From the NCBI GenBank assembly GCA_032358165.1, contig JAALGY010000014.1, forward strand, positions 372,001 to 436,000: DNA of 64,000 nucleotides, read 5' to 3'. The notes beneath the pieces were generated by a model, which worked only from the letters and a program-made list of their open reading frames with translations, was not told the origin of the DNA and did no database searches. Origin of the DNA: Diplosphaera chodatii (Eukaryota > Chlorophyta > Trebouxiophyceae > Prasiolales > Stichococcaceae). Both the position numbers and the translations under genes were made by a program. Every line of letters begins with the position of its first letter. Position 1 is the first letter of the stretch. Below, in pieces: positions 36,418-48,000 of this stretch.

Positions 36418-37835
36418 TCAAGCGGGGCAGCACCTGAACTCCTCGCGAGCGCTCCCAAGCCGCGCCTTGAGGTTGGGGCTGCGGAAGGTCGCATGCAGCG
36501 CTACCGTGAAAAGCCCTGCATAGACATGACATCCGTTGGTCCTTCTACCTTGCTGCGATGCATATAGGCACTCATGTTGGGTGGCCTCAGACCACCATAC
36601 TTGCAGAGAGCGCTGTGCACCTAGCAGCAGCGAACACGCGGCTGTCAGCCATGCGTGGCTGCGCTGCAGCAGCAATGCCCCCAACACCCCCAGGCCTGCT
36701 GCCACCCAGCTGCGTGGCACCGCGCACACCCTGATGCCTGCCTTGCGGCTGCCCGGCAAGTGGTCCACATGCCTGCAATGCAAATGGATTCTCCTGCACA
36801 TGCCACTACTACAGCTGCTGCTGCTGCATCTACAAGCCTGCAAAAGCTTATGCAGTGACCTTGTTGAGCGTGGTGCATGCTGCACCAGAAGGCGACCGTG
36901 TACTTGCATGCATTCTGAAGTGCGCTCAAACGCTTGGGCAAGACACGCAGCAATGCTATGTTGAGACCGCATATCAGTGTGGTCCGATAGATGGATGGCT
37001 GTCAACACACCCGGGGCCACTTTGGCTGCCTGCTGATGCCCTGATCTTCTGCGCTAGTCGCACATTGACCCTTCGCAGGCTGCGGATGAGCAGCTCGCTG
37101 CAAGTGCAAGAGTGTAAGCAATAATGACATTGTCTGCATGCTGTAATCACTTCAGTTTCCACTGACGGCAGAGCACCCTGGCACATGCTTGCTGACTTGC
37201 AGCTCAATCAACTGGTGAGCCAGGAACACAGCTTACTATGAGAAGTTTTCATACAGGAGGAGCAGATAGCCACCTGAGCGAGGTTGCAAAGGTATCATTG
37301 AGGCAAAGCAATGCCAGAGCGCCTGCTGCGACTGCCAGCAGACCCGTCGGACGCCGCAGCAGTGGGGCCAGCGTGCTGACCTGCGGCATGCGCAACACTC
37401 AAAGCCAGATGTAACAGTAGCCCCTGCAAAGCTTGCACACTGCTGGCGGTCAATGCTGATGGCTGTGCTTGCAACAAAGATCAGCTGGCATATAGCTGCT
37501 GAGCAATCTCACCAGCAGCACCAGCGCATAGTTCACACGGTAGTAGTATGCCGAGTTCTTTGCCCGCGCTGCCCACTTCTTGCGCGATCTCGGCACCGTG
37601 AAGCGGGACGGCTGCAGCACTTCCCAGAGCGGCCGCGGTGGGGACTTCCATTCGACCTGACAGCAGGTCCAGCGTGCAGTTTGCAAGTGGCTGTGCTCCA
37701 AAGCATCGGCAACAGTTCACTTCTCTGTTTCCAGTTCACTCCTCTGTTTCCTGGGCTTTTGGATGCAAGCCCAGCCACCCGCACCTCTCGTAGGGCTGAC
37801 AGCACCTCCGCTGCTGTAACATGATTCCAATCCAT
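36418..37835 (-). CDS. PRA1: PRA1 (prenylated Rab acceptor) family protein
   Basis: Small endomembrane protein with paired hydrophobic hairpins that binds prenylated Rab GTPases in ER-to-Golgi and endosomal traffic. Six exons on the minus strand: 37835-37785, 37656-37513, 37380-37274, 37097-37011, 36772-36621, 36515-36418 (212 aa, typical for the family). The start [17 protein letters not shown] matches plant PRA1 proteins that begin MDW..VT. Then come [20 protein letters not shown] and [13 protein letters not shown], the hydrophobic [35 protein letters not shown], the second hydrophobic pair ([15 protein letters not shown]) and the diagnostic tail [16 protein letters not shown] with REEF. 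All six exons are short and none stands out as an ORF, so the gene is easy to miss. Confidence 0.92.
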
Positions 37836-38534
37836 GCGCCGATCAGTACACTGGTGTACAACCATGAGATCGCCTGGATCCGCACATTTCCGCCATTGCT
37901 GCTTCCTCCTATAGCCTTCAAACCATCAATCAGCGGGAGCAGTCCGGACGCGCTGCCTTCCCCATGCTGAGCACAATCGTGACGCTAGCCACTAGTGGCC
38001 TACAGAGGACGTGCGGTCAGCGTCAGCAATCAAGCAACGGGTGTGGATCCGACCGGCAGTCTTGCACATCAGCGTGATGTCAGCAGTTGGATGCTGTAGA
38101 CAAAATCGAATCAGGTGATGCAACAGACGCCGGTAGCACACCTACAGCGTTACAGTTGATCTGACTGCACTCAAATGACATCTGAGCATGGGCGCAATGC
38201 GCTTGATGCCAAGCATCTGCTGCGAGATTGCAGTACATCATGTTAGCTCAGCATGAGCTGTCGCATGTCCTTTAGATCGGTGCCCGGTGTGCAACAGGAT
38301 CAGTCTCATGTAACAGAATACACACAGAAACATGTTGCTCCGGATTCCGTGATCCTTGCTAGCTGCAGTTTCGTGTTCTGTTGATCGCACATTGACCAGT
38401 GACCAGCTTCGTGCGCCAGTGCACATGCATGTGCATGTCCACATACATGCATGTCTAGCCATGACCGCATGCAAGCTTCAGGTTCCGCGGCGAAGGTGAC
38501 AGAATGATCATCACGGTGTAGAGCAGCAGCAAGC
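37836..38534. other. Divergent intergenic region (PRA1 / TraB)
   Basis: About 700 bp with no exon that fits a family or splice phase. Two promoters expected. Confidence 0.4.
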
Positions 38535-41263
38535 ATGACATCGCTTCCACCGGGCGCCTCAGCTGCGCTGACCCATCCAAGCGGTAGCAAGGTGTACCTG
38601 GTGGGCGTTGCACACGTCTCGGCAAAAGGTCCGGCAGCCGCTGCTCATTGTCTGAACGGCAATTGACCTCCTCAGAACGGGTTTGCCATGTGTTTGACTC
38701 GCATGCATGGTATTGCATCCAGTGGCTTTGCATAATCCGACATGCATCTGCTCGTGGTGCCACAGCGGCGGAGGATGCGGAGAAGTGCGTTCTGGCAGTG
38801 CAGCCGGCCATCGTGGTGCTGGAGCTTGACGAGAAGCGGTACAGGAAGCTGACGCAGGACATGGCCAGCGATGACCCCTTTGGGGTGCAGCGGGTAGCCT
38901 ACGGCGGCATCCTGATGGTAGGGGTCATAGATTATACCTGGGCCACTCGCTTGGCATGCTGTGCACCCTGGCCTCCTGGAGGTGCTGCACCAGCGCACGG
39001 TGAGATTGGACGCCTGTGTGGCACTGCAGCCGCTGCAGCTGGTGTTGCGCGGCGAGCTGCTGGAGTACGGGCTGAGCGTGGCGTACTCGATCGCTGGCGC
39101 GCTGCTGGGGGTGCCGCCCGGCCAGGAGTTCCGCGCAGCCATCACCGCTGCCGAGCGGGTGCGACCATGTGCAGTTGACAGCAGGTTTACTGCATGCCGG
39201 ACCCAATGCGTCCTGCACAGCTGACGGCAGCAACGCTCCTCCATGATTCAATAGATTGGAGTGTGCTGCAGGTTGGCGCAGAGCTCGTGCTGGCTGACAG
39301 GGACCAGGACACCACGCTCATGCGGCTGTCGCGGGCGGCGCTGCTGTACCAGCAGCGCCCAGACACGCTGCCCATTGCCAGTGAGCTGCTCTCTAAGCAC
39401 AGCAAAATGTCAAAGTTGGGAGCCAAGCTGCAGATTGCTGAAGCCTAGTTGGTTGCGTCACCTGCATGTGTATCGCTGCAGCGGGTCCCGGGCACCTGCG
39501 GCCTGCGGCAGGGGCACAGCCACCTTCTGAGCGGGTCAAGCCAGATGAAGTGCTCAACCGCATGACCGAAAGGCAGGCATCTGCGGCGGGATTGGTGATG
39601 GCCGGGTGACCGCAGCTGCTGCAAAAGGCACATGCTATCCTTTTGTGAGGACGGACCGCATGTGCCCATCGCAGATGGAAGGAAATGCTGGAGGCAGCGG
39701 GATGCAATGATCCGGACCGGGTGCTGCAGTCATTCCAGCGCATCCTGGCAAAAGGTCAACATGACACCCGCATGAAGTACCACCTGAGCCTGCCAGTGAT
39801 GCTTGCTTGTCCTGCTGTGGCACGGCTGGTTGTCAATGCATCACAATGATGCCACCGTAAACAGGCAGCTCGAAGAAGGGGCAGGTGGACCCACAGGATG
39901 TTGCAGTGGTGCGCGACTGTGGCGAGAAGGCCATCGAGACATACCGGGAAAAGGCTGCCAAGGTAAGAATGTCACAGGTTGGCCATCGCAACCTAGCAAT
40001 TGCTGCATCTGCCGATGGCCAATGGTTGCCAAGGTTCCTCCGCTTTGAGGAACCGCCGGCCGGCGCAGGAGTCATCTGAAAACTTTGCGCCTTGGCATCG
40101 CAGGATGACGACAGCATGCTAGATGCAATGGAAGTCGAGGCACTGAAGGAAGTTGGAAGCTCAACTGGCCTATCAGGCTTTGGCGCTGCCGTCACGTCGG
40201 TGGGTTTACTGCTGTACTGTCACTGGCAGCTGCTCGTGCCGACGGTGGTTTGTGCCTGATTACCCACACTGCACCTTTGCAAGGTATCACATCAGCAGCA
40301 CTCTCAACGTTGATCGGGCGCCCACAGTGCTTGAACTATGGCACTCCTCGTGCGGGGCAGGTGCTACTGCGTGAGCGTGACCTGATTCTGGCGCGCCGTC
40401 TGTGGGAGGCAGGCGACAAAGCTGCTGGGCGCGACGTCGTCGGCGTCGTGGGCGCTGGCCATGTCCAGGTGATGATCGCAAGTGCTGCTGTGTGAGGCGC
40501 CCAGGCAGATCGACTTCGACATGCGTGCATCTTATAGTGTGTGCACGTGTTGCATAGTCCATGTTTTCTGGGATGTATGACCGAAGGGCATCGACAAGCA
40601 CTGGAGCTGGGCCGGCAGCTCGGACGCGGCACAGCTGGTGGATGAGCTGAGCACGGCGCCATCCAACCCAAACACGACCGGCACCATGATCACCACCGGC
40701 CTCATAGGTAACATGATCTCTCCAGTCACCTGTCAACCTTGATACACGAAATGTCGTCATAAAGATCTAGCTCGAAAACCGAGCTTCAGATGCGATCTTA
40801 ATGGCCTGCAGGCGCTGGTTTTGGGTATCTTGCCTACAAGCGGCCACGCTTTGCGATCCTTGCCGGGGGCCTGGTCGCATTCACAACCCTGCCATACGTG
40901 AGTTTCACTGCTGTTGTGTACCAGCCATGGTGTGTGCCGTGTGTTTGTTGGCGCCTGCACATAAGAGTTGGGTGCACCTGCAGGCTGCCGCCATGGTGTA
41001 CACTGTCAACCGCTGGGGCACGCTGCTAGGTCAGTCCATATGTGCATGCGTGTACCTTCACACACATGTTGCTGAATAAAGCTCCAGTGCAGATGATGTT
41101 GCTTTGCTTATGATCGAGTTGCAGCGACCAGCGACGCCTACACCTATGTATGTGTGTGCTGTTTGCAGAAAATGTGGTGCGGGCAGGGCAACAGGTGCCG
41201 CCAGCCTTCAGTGGCAATGATGCAGATTCTTGGGGAGGCCCACCGTCAGACACATTGCAGTGA
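38535..41263 (+). CDS. TraB/PrgY family membrane protein
   Basis: TraB-domain proteins of plants and animals (TRABD) sit in mitochondrial or plastid outer membranes; their exact activity is little known. Thirteen exons: 38535-38628, 38766-38917, 38982-39158, 39272-39380, 39512-39605, 39675-39754, 39865-39962, 40104-40151, 40361-40468, 40587-40707, 40812-40897, 40984-41029, 41169-41263 (435 aa, all in phase). The domain opens with VYLVGVAHVSAK, then CVLAVQPAIVVLELDEKRYR, PPGQEFRAAITAAER, VGAELVLADRDQDTTLMRLS, RERDLILARRLWEAG and VVGVVGAGHVQGIDKHW (the GxGH motif). Near the C-terminus there are two hydrophobic stretches (GLIGAGFGYLAYKR and RFAILAGGLVAFTTLPY), as in family members anchored in membrane. 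The acceptor at 38980-38981 lacks a strong pyrimidine tract, so the start of exon 3 is the weakest point. Confidence 0.9.
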
Positions 41264-42053
41264 CGGTGTCAGCAGCGGGTTCGTTGGGTTGACCAACTTG
41301 TACATATGTGTGATGGTTTTGGCTGGGTATGCGCCTCGTCAGCCTGCTGTCCTACTTCAGACGCGGGGCCGCCTAGAGACAGTGGCTGCCGATTGGGGGT
41401 CCAAGCACCAACAGCTTGACTCGTGTGCTACGGCACCTGCAGCAGCTGAGCAGGGGCCCAAGGTCCTGCGGGATCTCAATGTGTGAGCAAATATTTCAGG
41501 GCAATCTCCCCGCAAGCCGGCTGTTTCCAAGGAAACGCAGCTGCCGAATTGTCCGCCACTTTGGTATCCCCGGTACTTTACAACGATGTATCTTTACCAT
41601 GGTCACTGCGAACTTCTGTTGTCTGCTCACGCAGCGGGTCCGTGCCGTAGCCCAGCTCTTGAACTAGGCATCAGCCCTCGTAGAACCTGTGTACGCTTGT
41701 CCTGACCGGCCTGTGACCTGGGACGATGACATGATCGGGCCACTGCTCGAATGCACACATGCACCGTCTCGCGCTTGCAAACGCTGTTTCCGCCAGCACA
41801 GTGCAAGAGTGTCTCGATTGAGAGGACTGGACAACTCTCACAGCAGTGCCGCCTGTCGCATAAGGCGTAAGGGTAGCGAGGCGTCGGGTTCTGCGTTGCT
41901 GTGACACTGCTGCTTACCGACGTGCTCAGACACTGCAGGCGTGAAAGCGAATGAAGTGCAAGCACAAAGGATCATAATAGGCCATCGAGCCGGCGCAGAC
42001 CCGCTGTGGCCGCCGCACCGTGAAAGCAGCAACCTTGTGTTTGGGATTGCTGG
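41264..42053. other. Intergenic region upstream of the PTM-like gene
   Basis: The only clear tandem (head-to-tail) junction in the window. No exon recognised; it must contain the TraB 3' UTR and the promoter of the large chromatin gene. Confidence 0.4.
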
Positions 42054-45000
42054 ATGGACGAGGCCCGCCCCAGGCGGCGAGCGGCGGCGGCAGCGGCGGC
42101 CAGCATCGAGAACGGGCTGAAGAAGGAGTCTCAGGCGTTGGAGGGCGGTCGCGCCGGTCGCAGGGCAGCGGGCGGATCGCAGAATGTTGCTGCGAACGGT
42201 GTCGCTCGGTCCAACAAGCCTCGGGCAGGCCCCCGGCGGGGTGGGCCAGCCAAGCCAGGTGCATGCATGCTCAGTGCCTCACATGGACCCATTGGGACCG
42301 CGCACACACGCCTGTGACACGCCCAAGGTCCCTGAGACCGACAGCACCCGAGGAAGCCCTGGCTCGATCACATCTGTGCCGCCGCAGCTCCAAGCGGCTC
42401 TGTGCAGACCTCAAGGCAGCCTGAAAGAACTTGCAATGACTGCAGTTGCGTCACCTTGTTGCACCTCAGGCCCGGTTGGAAGCGGCAAGCGGCGCGGTCG
42501 ACCGCCCGGCAGCAAGAACAAGCGCCGCCGCAGCCGCGCACCCGGCAGCGACAGCGACAGCGATGCTGACACAGATGCGGGGGCATCGCTGGACCTGAGC
42601 GACAGCGACGGCGCAGCTGCCGCCTCGGAGGGCGAAGACTCGGCGTTTGAGGAGCAGCTGGACGCTGCCATTGCATCTGAGTCTGACTCGGGGGCGGGCG
42701 ACCCAGCGGCGGGTGCTGCGACGCCTGCGCAGGACGATCAGGATGCTGTTGTCGATGGCGAGGGAGCCGATGAAGAGGTGAGAGGGCTGCGACCAGCTGC
42801 TGCGGTCAGCTGGAGGCCTGGCACCATGCCAGCAGTCCAACCACTGACGGCAAGCCAGCCGGCAGCCTGAGCAGCTGCCACATGTATGTGTCACAGGCGG
42901 TCACACCGTGCTGCTTCTGTGCACTGTCGCAGCAGGTGGGGGAGGAGGATGACGAAGGCGACGATGAGGATGAGGATTCTAAGGAGGAGGAGGAGTATGT
43001 GGCGAGGCCCAGGCGGGTGCGGAAGCCGGACAGGCGGCGGGGGCGTCGCCGGGGCCCCCGCAGGCCGCCCCGGGAGGACGACCCGTACGCCCCCTCCGAG
43101 TCAGGTGCAGCAGTCCGTCAAAGTGTGGCAGCCCCTGGCACGAGGCTGCGTCTCGTGAATGGCAGCGGTTGCCAGTTGCTGCACTTGCTGGCGGACCAAC
43201 GCCAAGTTCGGGGGCCCTGCAGCGTATGCTGGCCAAGACTGCAATGGCTGCGTCGCACCCTCTCACCTGCATGCAACGTGATGTGAGCTGCAGAGCCAGT
43301 GGTGGACGATGGAGGCGAGGACGGTGAGGGTGTGGACGGCCCGGCGGCGGGTGGCACAGCCACAGGCGCCCCTGCAGAGCAGCAGCAAGACCGGCAGCTG
43401 GCGCCGACAGAGCTGCCAGCCAGCGAGGCTGTGCTGGAGCGCGCAGGCAACTACGCGCCGACCAGCATACCTGCCGACGCGTTTGGTGGGTTCACAGGCT
43501 GTGGCTTGAAGCTGGTGTGCTGCGAGTCTCACACGTTGGCTGAGCTGTTGTGAGCACATTTGGCAGCGTTCGCAGTTTGCTTGCTGGTTTGGTTGGTTGC
43601 TGGCATGTTGGCAGGCCAGCATGCACACTTTGCTGGCGGCTCATCGCGTCGCATGGATGCTGCGTCCTGCAGGCGACGCGGTCGCGGCGTACCACATCCT
43701 GCGCGCCTTCTCGTGGCAGCTGCGGCTGAGCCCGTTCCCGCTGGCGGACTGGTGCGCGGCGTTGGCGGCGCCGCAGCCGACGCCGCTGGGGGACGAGGTA
43801 CACCTGGCGCTGGTCCGCCTCCTGGCCCAGGACGAGAGCAAGGTGCGGCCATGGGAAGTGGACAGCAACGGAGTGCAGCGCATCAGAAGCGGGCCTCTAT
43901 AGCGTCCTGCAGCTGCGACAGGCGTGGCAGGCTGTGGCAGTTTGCGTCGCATGCTGCTGGGCAGCATATTTCAAAGTGAAGCATGGCCCCGGCCCCAGCA
44001 CCTGCTGGCATGGGGACCCATCTGGCGGCTTTTAGTCCCAGCAGACACCGCTTGCTGCGCCGCTGCTGCAGTCGATGCGGGGCGAGCGGGAGCTGGACCT
44101 GGAGCTGCTGGACTCGGTGACGTGGCCCGACTACGTGTGGGAGTGGCTGCGCTACATGGGTGCGCACCGCCCGTCGTTTGTTGAGGCCCCCATGCATCTG
44201 CTCACACTCCACTGAAAAGCGCATGTTGCAGCAGCTCCCGCATAGTGCAGATTGCTGCAGTAGGTGCGCTGCGTTTGTTAATTTTGGATGCCAGTCCAGA
44301 CTGCGTTCCTGGTTTTTTTAGGCGACCCGCTGGCAGCGCACCAGTTCACCGCCGCGACCTCAGCAAGCGCAGCAGCCACACCGTCTGCTCAGGCGGCAGC
44401 AGCACCAGGCACAGCAGCGTCGGCTGGGTCAGGCGCCCTGCAGTCAGGAGAGGCGTACCTTGAGCAGTCGAAGCCTGCGGCTGACGCCCAGGCCGAGCAG
44501 CAGCAGCTGCGGGCGCTGCTGAAGGCGCACTTCCCACAGCATGGCCGGCGCGTCACCACGGTCGAGTACTGCCAGCTGGCGCCAGCCGTCAAGGCGGCCA
44601 TTGCTGCGCGCCTCACAAGCGACATGCTGCAGGTGACTCCCGCATGGCTGTGAATGGCCATGCTGGTGTTGTAACAGCCGAATAATACTGTGATTGGGAT
44701 TGCTAACAGAGAACATATTATATTGTATAATACAGAGTATCACACAGCTGCACAAGGTTTGTTTCCAGAGGGCGCCACTACAGCCACAGCGTGGTCTTGC
44801 ACTCCGGGGTTCTGTCTCTAAGGAGAGTCCTGCATGTGCAACAGGTGCGGTCTGTGCGGGCGGAAGTTGATCGGCGGGAGGCGGCGGGGCAGTTTGTGGC
44901 GGGGCGCGGCGGGGAGGGTGGCGCTAATCCCATGCGCTCGCCTGAGGAGCGCGTCGAGCGCCAGAAGCTCATCGTGAGGCCCAAAATGTCAACTACCCTC

Positions 45001-48000
45001 TCCAAAATGTTGACTACCCCTGAAGCCTTCGAGTCACAAGCCACCATGGATAGCTAGGTGGTCGAGCAACTGTGAGGGCAGCCGACAGCAGCGTGGTGCC
45101 TGGGTGGCAACAAGTGGGCACCATGCAAGCCTGAGAACTATAATTGCAGTGCCTGCTGCCTCCCAGTCATTGCCCTGCCACACAGGCGTCGGATCAGGAC
45201 GCGGATGACGGCAACCTGGACACCTGCGTGCTGTGCGGGCTGGGCGGCAACCTGCTGTGCTGCGACGGCTGCCCGGCGGCGTACCACATGCGCTGCATCG
45301 GCGAGGGCGCCAAGTCCATCCCCGACGGCGAGTGGCTGTGCACCGAGTGCAGCCTGGGCGGCCGAGGTAGTCACCCTTCTTAGCTGCTCTGTACCGATTC
45401 TGCTCTCGACACATCAGTCCCGGCAAGCTTGCAATGCACTGTCAGCATGAACAGGGCATTGCTGTCAGGTGCTCATTTGTGGATGGACGCTGTCGCATTC
45501 ACGGCTTGGCACGGGGCTGCAGGCGAGGCGGCGGGGCTGCGGGTGCCAGCCCTGGGGCGGAACGACGTGCGCCAGCCGCACTGGGCCGCCTACAACCTGC
45601 TGTATCACTCCGCGCTGCCGCCCTTCGAGGGGCAGAAGGCGCACACCCTGGAGCTGCCAGCCAAGGTGCCGCTGACCGCTGCTTGATTTGCTTATGGCAA
45701 AACTATGCTTGCTGTTAGCACAATTCGGAGTATCTTGGACGATAATCCTGCCACTGGTGGCCTCAATGCATTTGACGTCGCCCAGGTGCCGATGCGGTGC
45801 GCTTCCGGCGGCCAGGCGCTGGCGGAGCTGCGCGGGCTGCGCCGGTCGCGCCGCCTGCGGGCGGAGGTGCCCCTCCTGTCCTCGCTGCCCACCCTGGAGC
45901 CGCTGCCGCTGCCGGGTGTGCTGTGTTCCTTTCCCTCGATATGCATCAGACATGCGGCCAAAGGGCTTGGGTGTAGATCAGCGTTGGTGCCACGAGTGAG
46001 CTGAGCTACATGTCATGATTCCAAAACGCTGGGTGTGCGGTCATGCAGAGGTTCAGGCGGCGGCGGGTGCCGAGGGGTACAACAACCGGTATCGCAACGG
46101 GTGGGGCGCGAGCGTGGCGGCGGTGCGGGCGGCGGTGGAGGAGCAGCGGCGCAACAAGCGCGGCACCGGCACCCCGGTGTCCCAGATGGCGGCGCCGCTG
46201 CCGCTGTCGCGCTTCGCCTGGCCCGTTTCCGCGGTGCGCGACCATTGCGTTTGCGATGCCGCTGTAGGAGCAGCGGAAGGCGCAAGGTGTACCGTGGCCA
46301 GCGGGACGCTGCATACCTAGGGATGCATCCCCGCATGCTCTAATACACACCGGTCACACGACGGCAGGCACTACATGATGACAACGAAGAAGATGCCGCG
46401 GTGTGTGACGGTACAGGGCCGCGGCGGCGGGCGGGCGGCGCTGCGTTGCGGGAAGTGCCAGCCGTGCCTGCGGCCCACCATGCACAAGGCGTGCCTCAAC
46501 CCCATTGCCGCACAGCCGAACGGCAGCATCATCGGCCAGGACAGCACCAACTCTTGGTGCACCCTTCAAACCTCAGTCTTGCTGTCTGCTTCTTGCTATT
46601 GTGTCCGCGCAGCTGCTTGCTGACTGTCATGCCATGTGCAAAGCGATTTCTGTGCACTGGCACCATGCTGCTCATGTGTGTGTGAGCCCCAACGACACAC
46701 CTGGCATGCGGGCCTGCGCCTGCGCCATCAAGCCATCATGCTGCTGCAGGCTGATGCCGCTGTGCAACTACCTGCTGAAGCTGGAGCGCGACCTGTTCGG
46801 GCTGCTGGACGGCAGGTGGGCCGCCCCCGACAACACCGCCCACCGCCGCACCTGGGCCACCTCGGTGCGCTGTCAACAGCACGTGCCACCGTGGGCCGAC
46901 GTCTTGCTTGGCAGTGGGCTCCGTACAAGTATCCTTTGACGCAACCTTGCAGGCTGCAAGGTGTCTACGCCAGACAGCAGGCCCTCGACTCCATTGCATT
47001 GCACACGTGCTTGCTTGGGTGGAGCATGTGGAGCCGATTGTTGGTGTTGTTGTGCATCCAGGTTAGGACAGCGCAGGATGCCAGGCAGCTGGCGGCGGCG
47101 GCAGTGCAGCTGCACGCAGCGCTGCGGCGCACTGCGCTGCCGCTCAACTGGGAGCGGCTGCCGGCGCAGCCGGCGCCCGAGCCGCCGCCGCTCCCGCCCG
47201 GCCTGTTCAACATCTCTGCTGTGGCGATGTCGGGTGCGGCACATCCTGAGTCCCAGTGCGACATTCGAGCTCAGACTATGTGTCCAGTGCCGGGACAGAG
47301 GAAGTATGCGCTCCCCATATTCTTGTCGGTGTGGCGTCACCTGCTCCATTGTTGCTGTGGCTGACTGGACACGACCTGATGCGACAGGCGCAGCGGCATG
47401 TTTGCTGCCCGCGCCCGCGCCCACGCCCACGCCGGCGATGGCGACACCCGCCTTGGCGCCAGCTGCTGCAGCGCTGCCCAACGGCATCCAGCAGACACCG
47501 CAGCAGCAGGGAGTGCAGAACGGACTGCTGCCTGAAGCTGCAGCCGACGCTGCGCCGGCCTCGGCGGCGGGGCCAGCCCCCGCCGCTGCAGATGCAGCAC
47601 CAGCACAGGCCGAGGGGACACCCGCACCCTCCGGCAGCCGCCCGCCGAGCGCCATGGGGGGCAGCGGTGCAGCCACGCCAGCCAGCAGCGGCGGCGACGG
47701 CGGCGCCGCGGGTCCCCAGCCGGCTACCAGGCAGCTGTCGTCCACGCGGCAAGTGCCTGCGCCGCCGCCGACGCGATCCACTCGTGAGTCCTGTTGCACC
47801 TGGGGCATTTGTGCTCAGCACTGCGCAGCAACAATCAGAGCCTTGCATCCCGGAAATGCCTACATCCTTGCCAGCTGACAGCTGCTGTGTGCTGGGCAGG
47901 CGCCTCGGCTGCCAAGTCGGTCAACTACGCAGAGCCAAACGCTCCAGACTCGGAGGACGAGGCTGCGCCCGGCCGGCGCAGCGCCCCCATGTCGCGCAGC

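Noticed and set aside
39512..39607. An eighth GC donor in TraB (GAAAG|GCAGGC)
   Set aside because: A standard GT donor 29 nt downstream (39606) gives the same phase and a plausible sequence, so GC is not needed.
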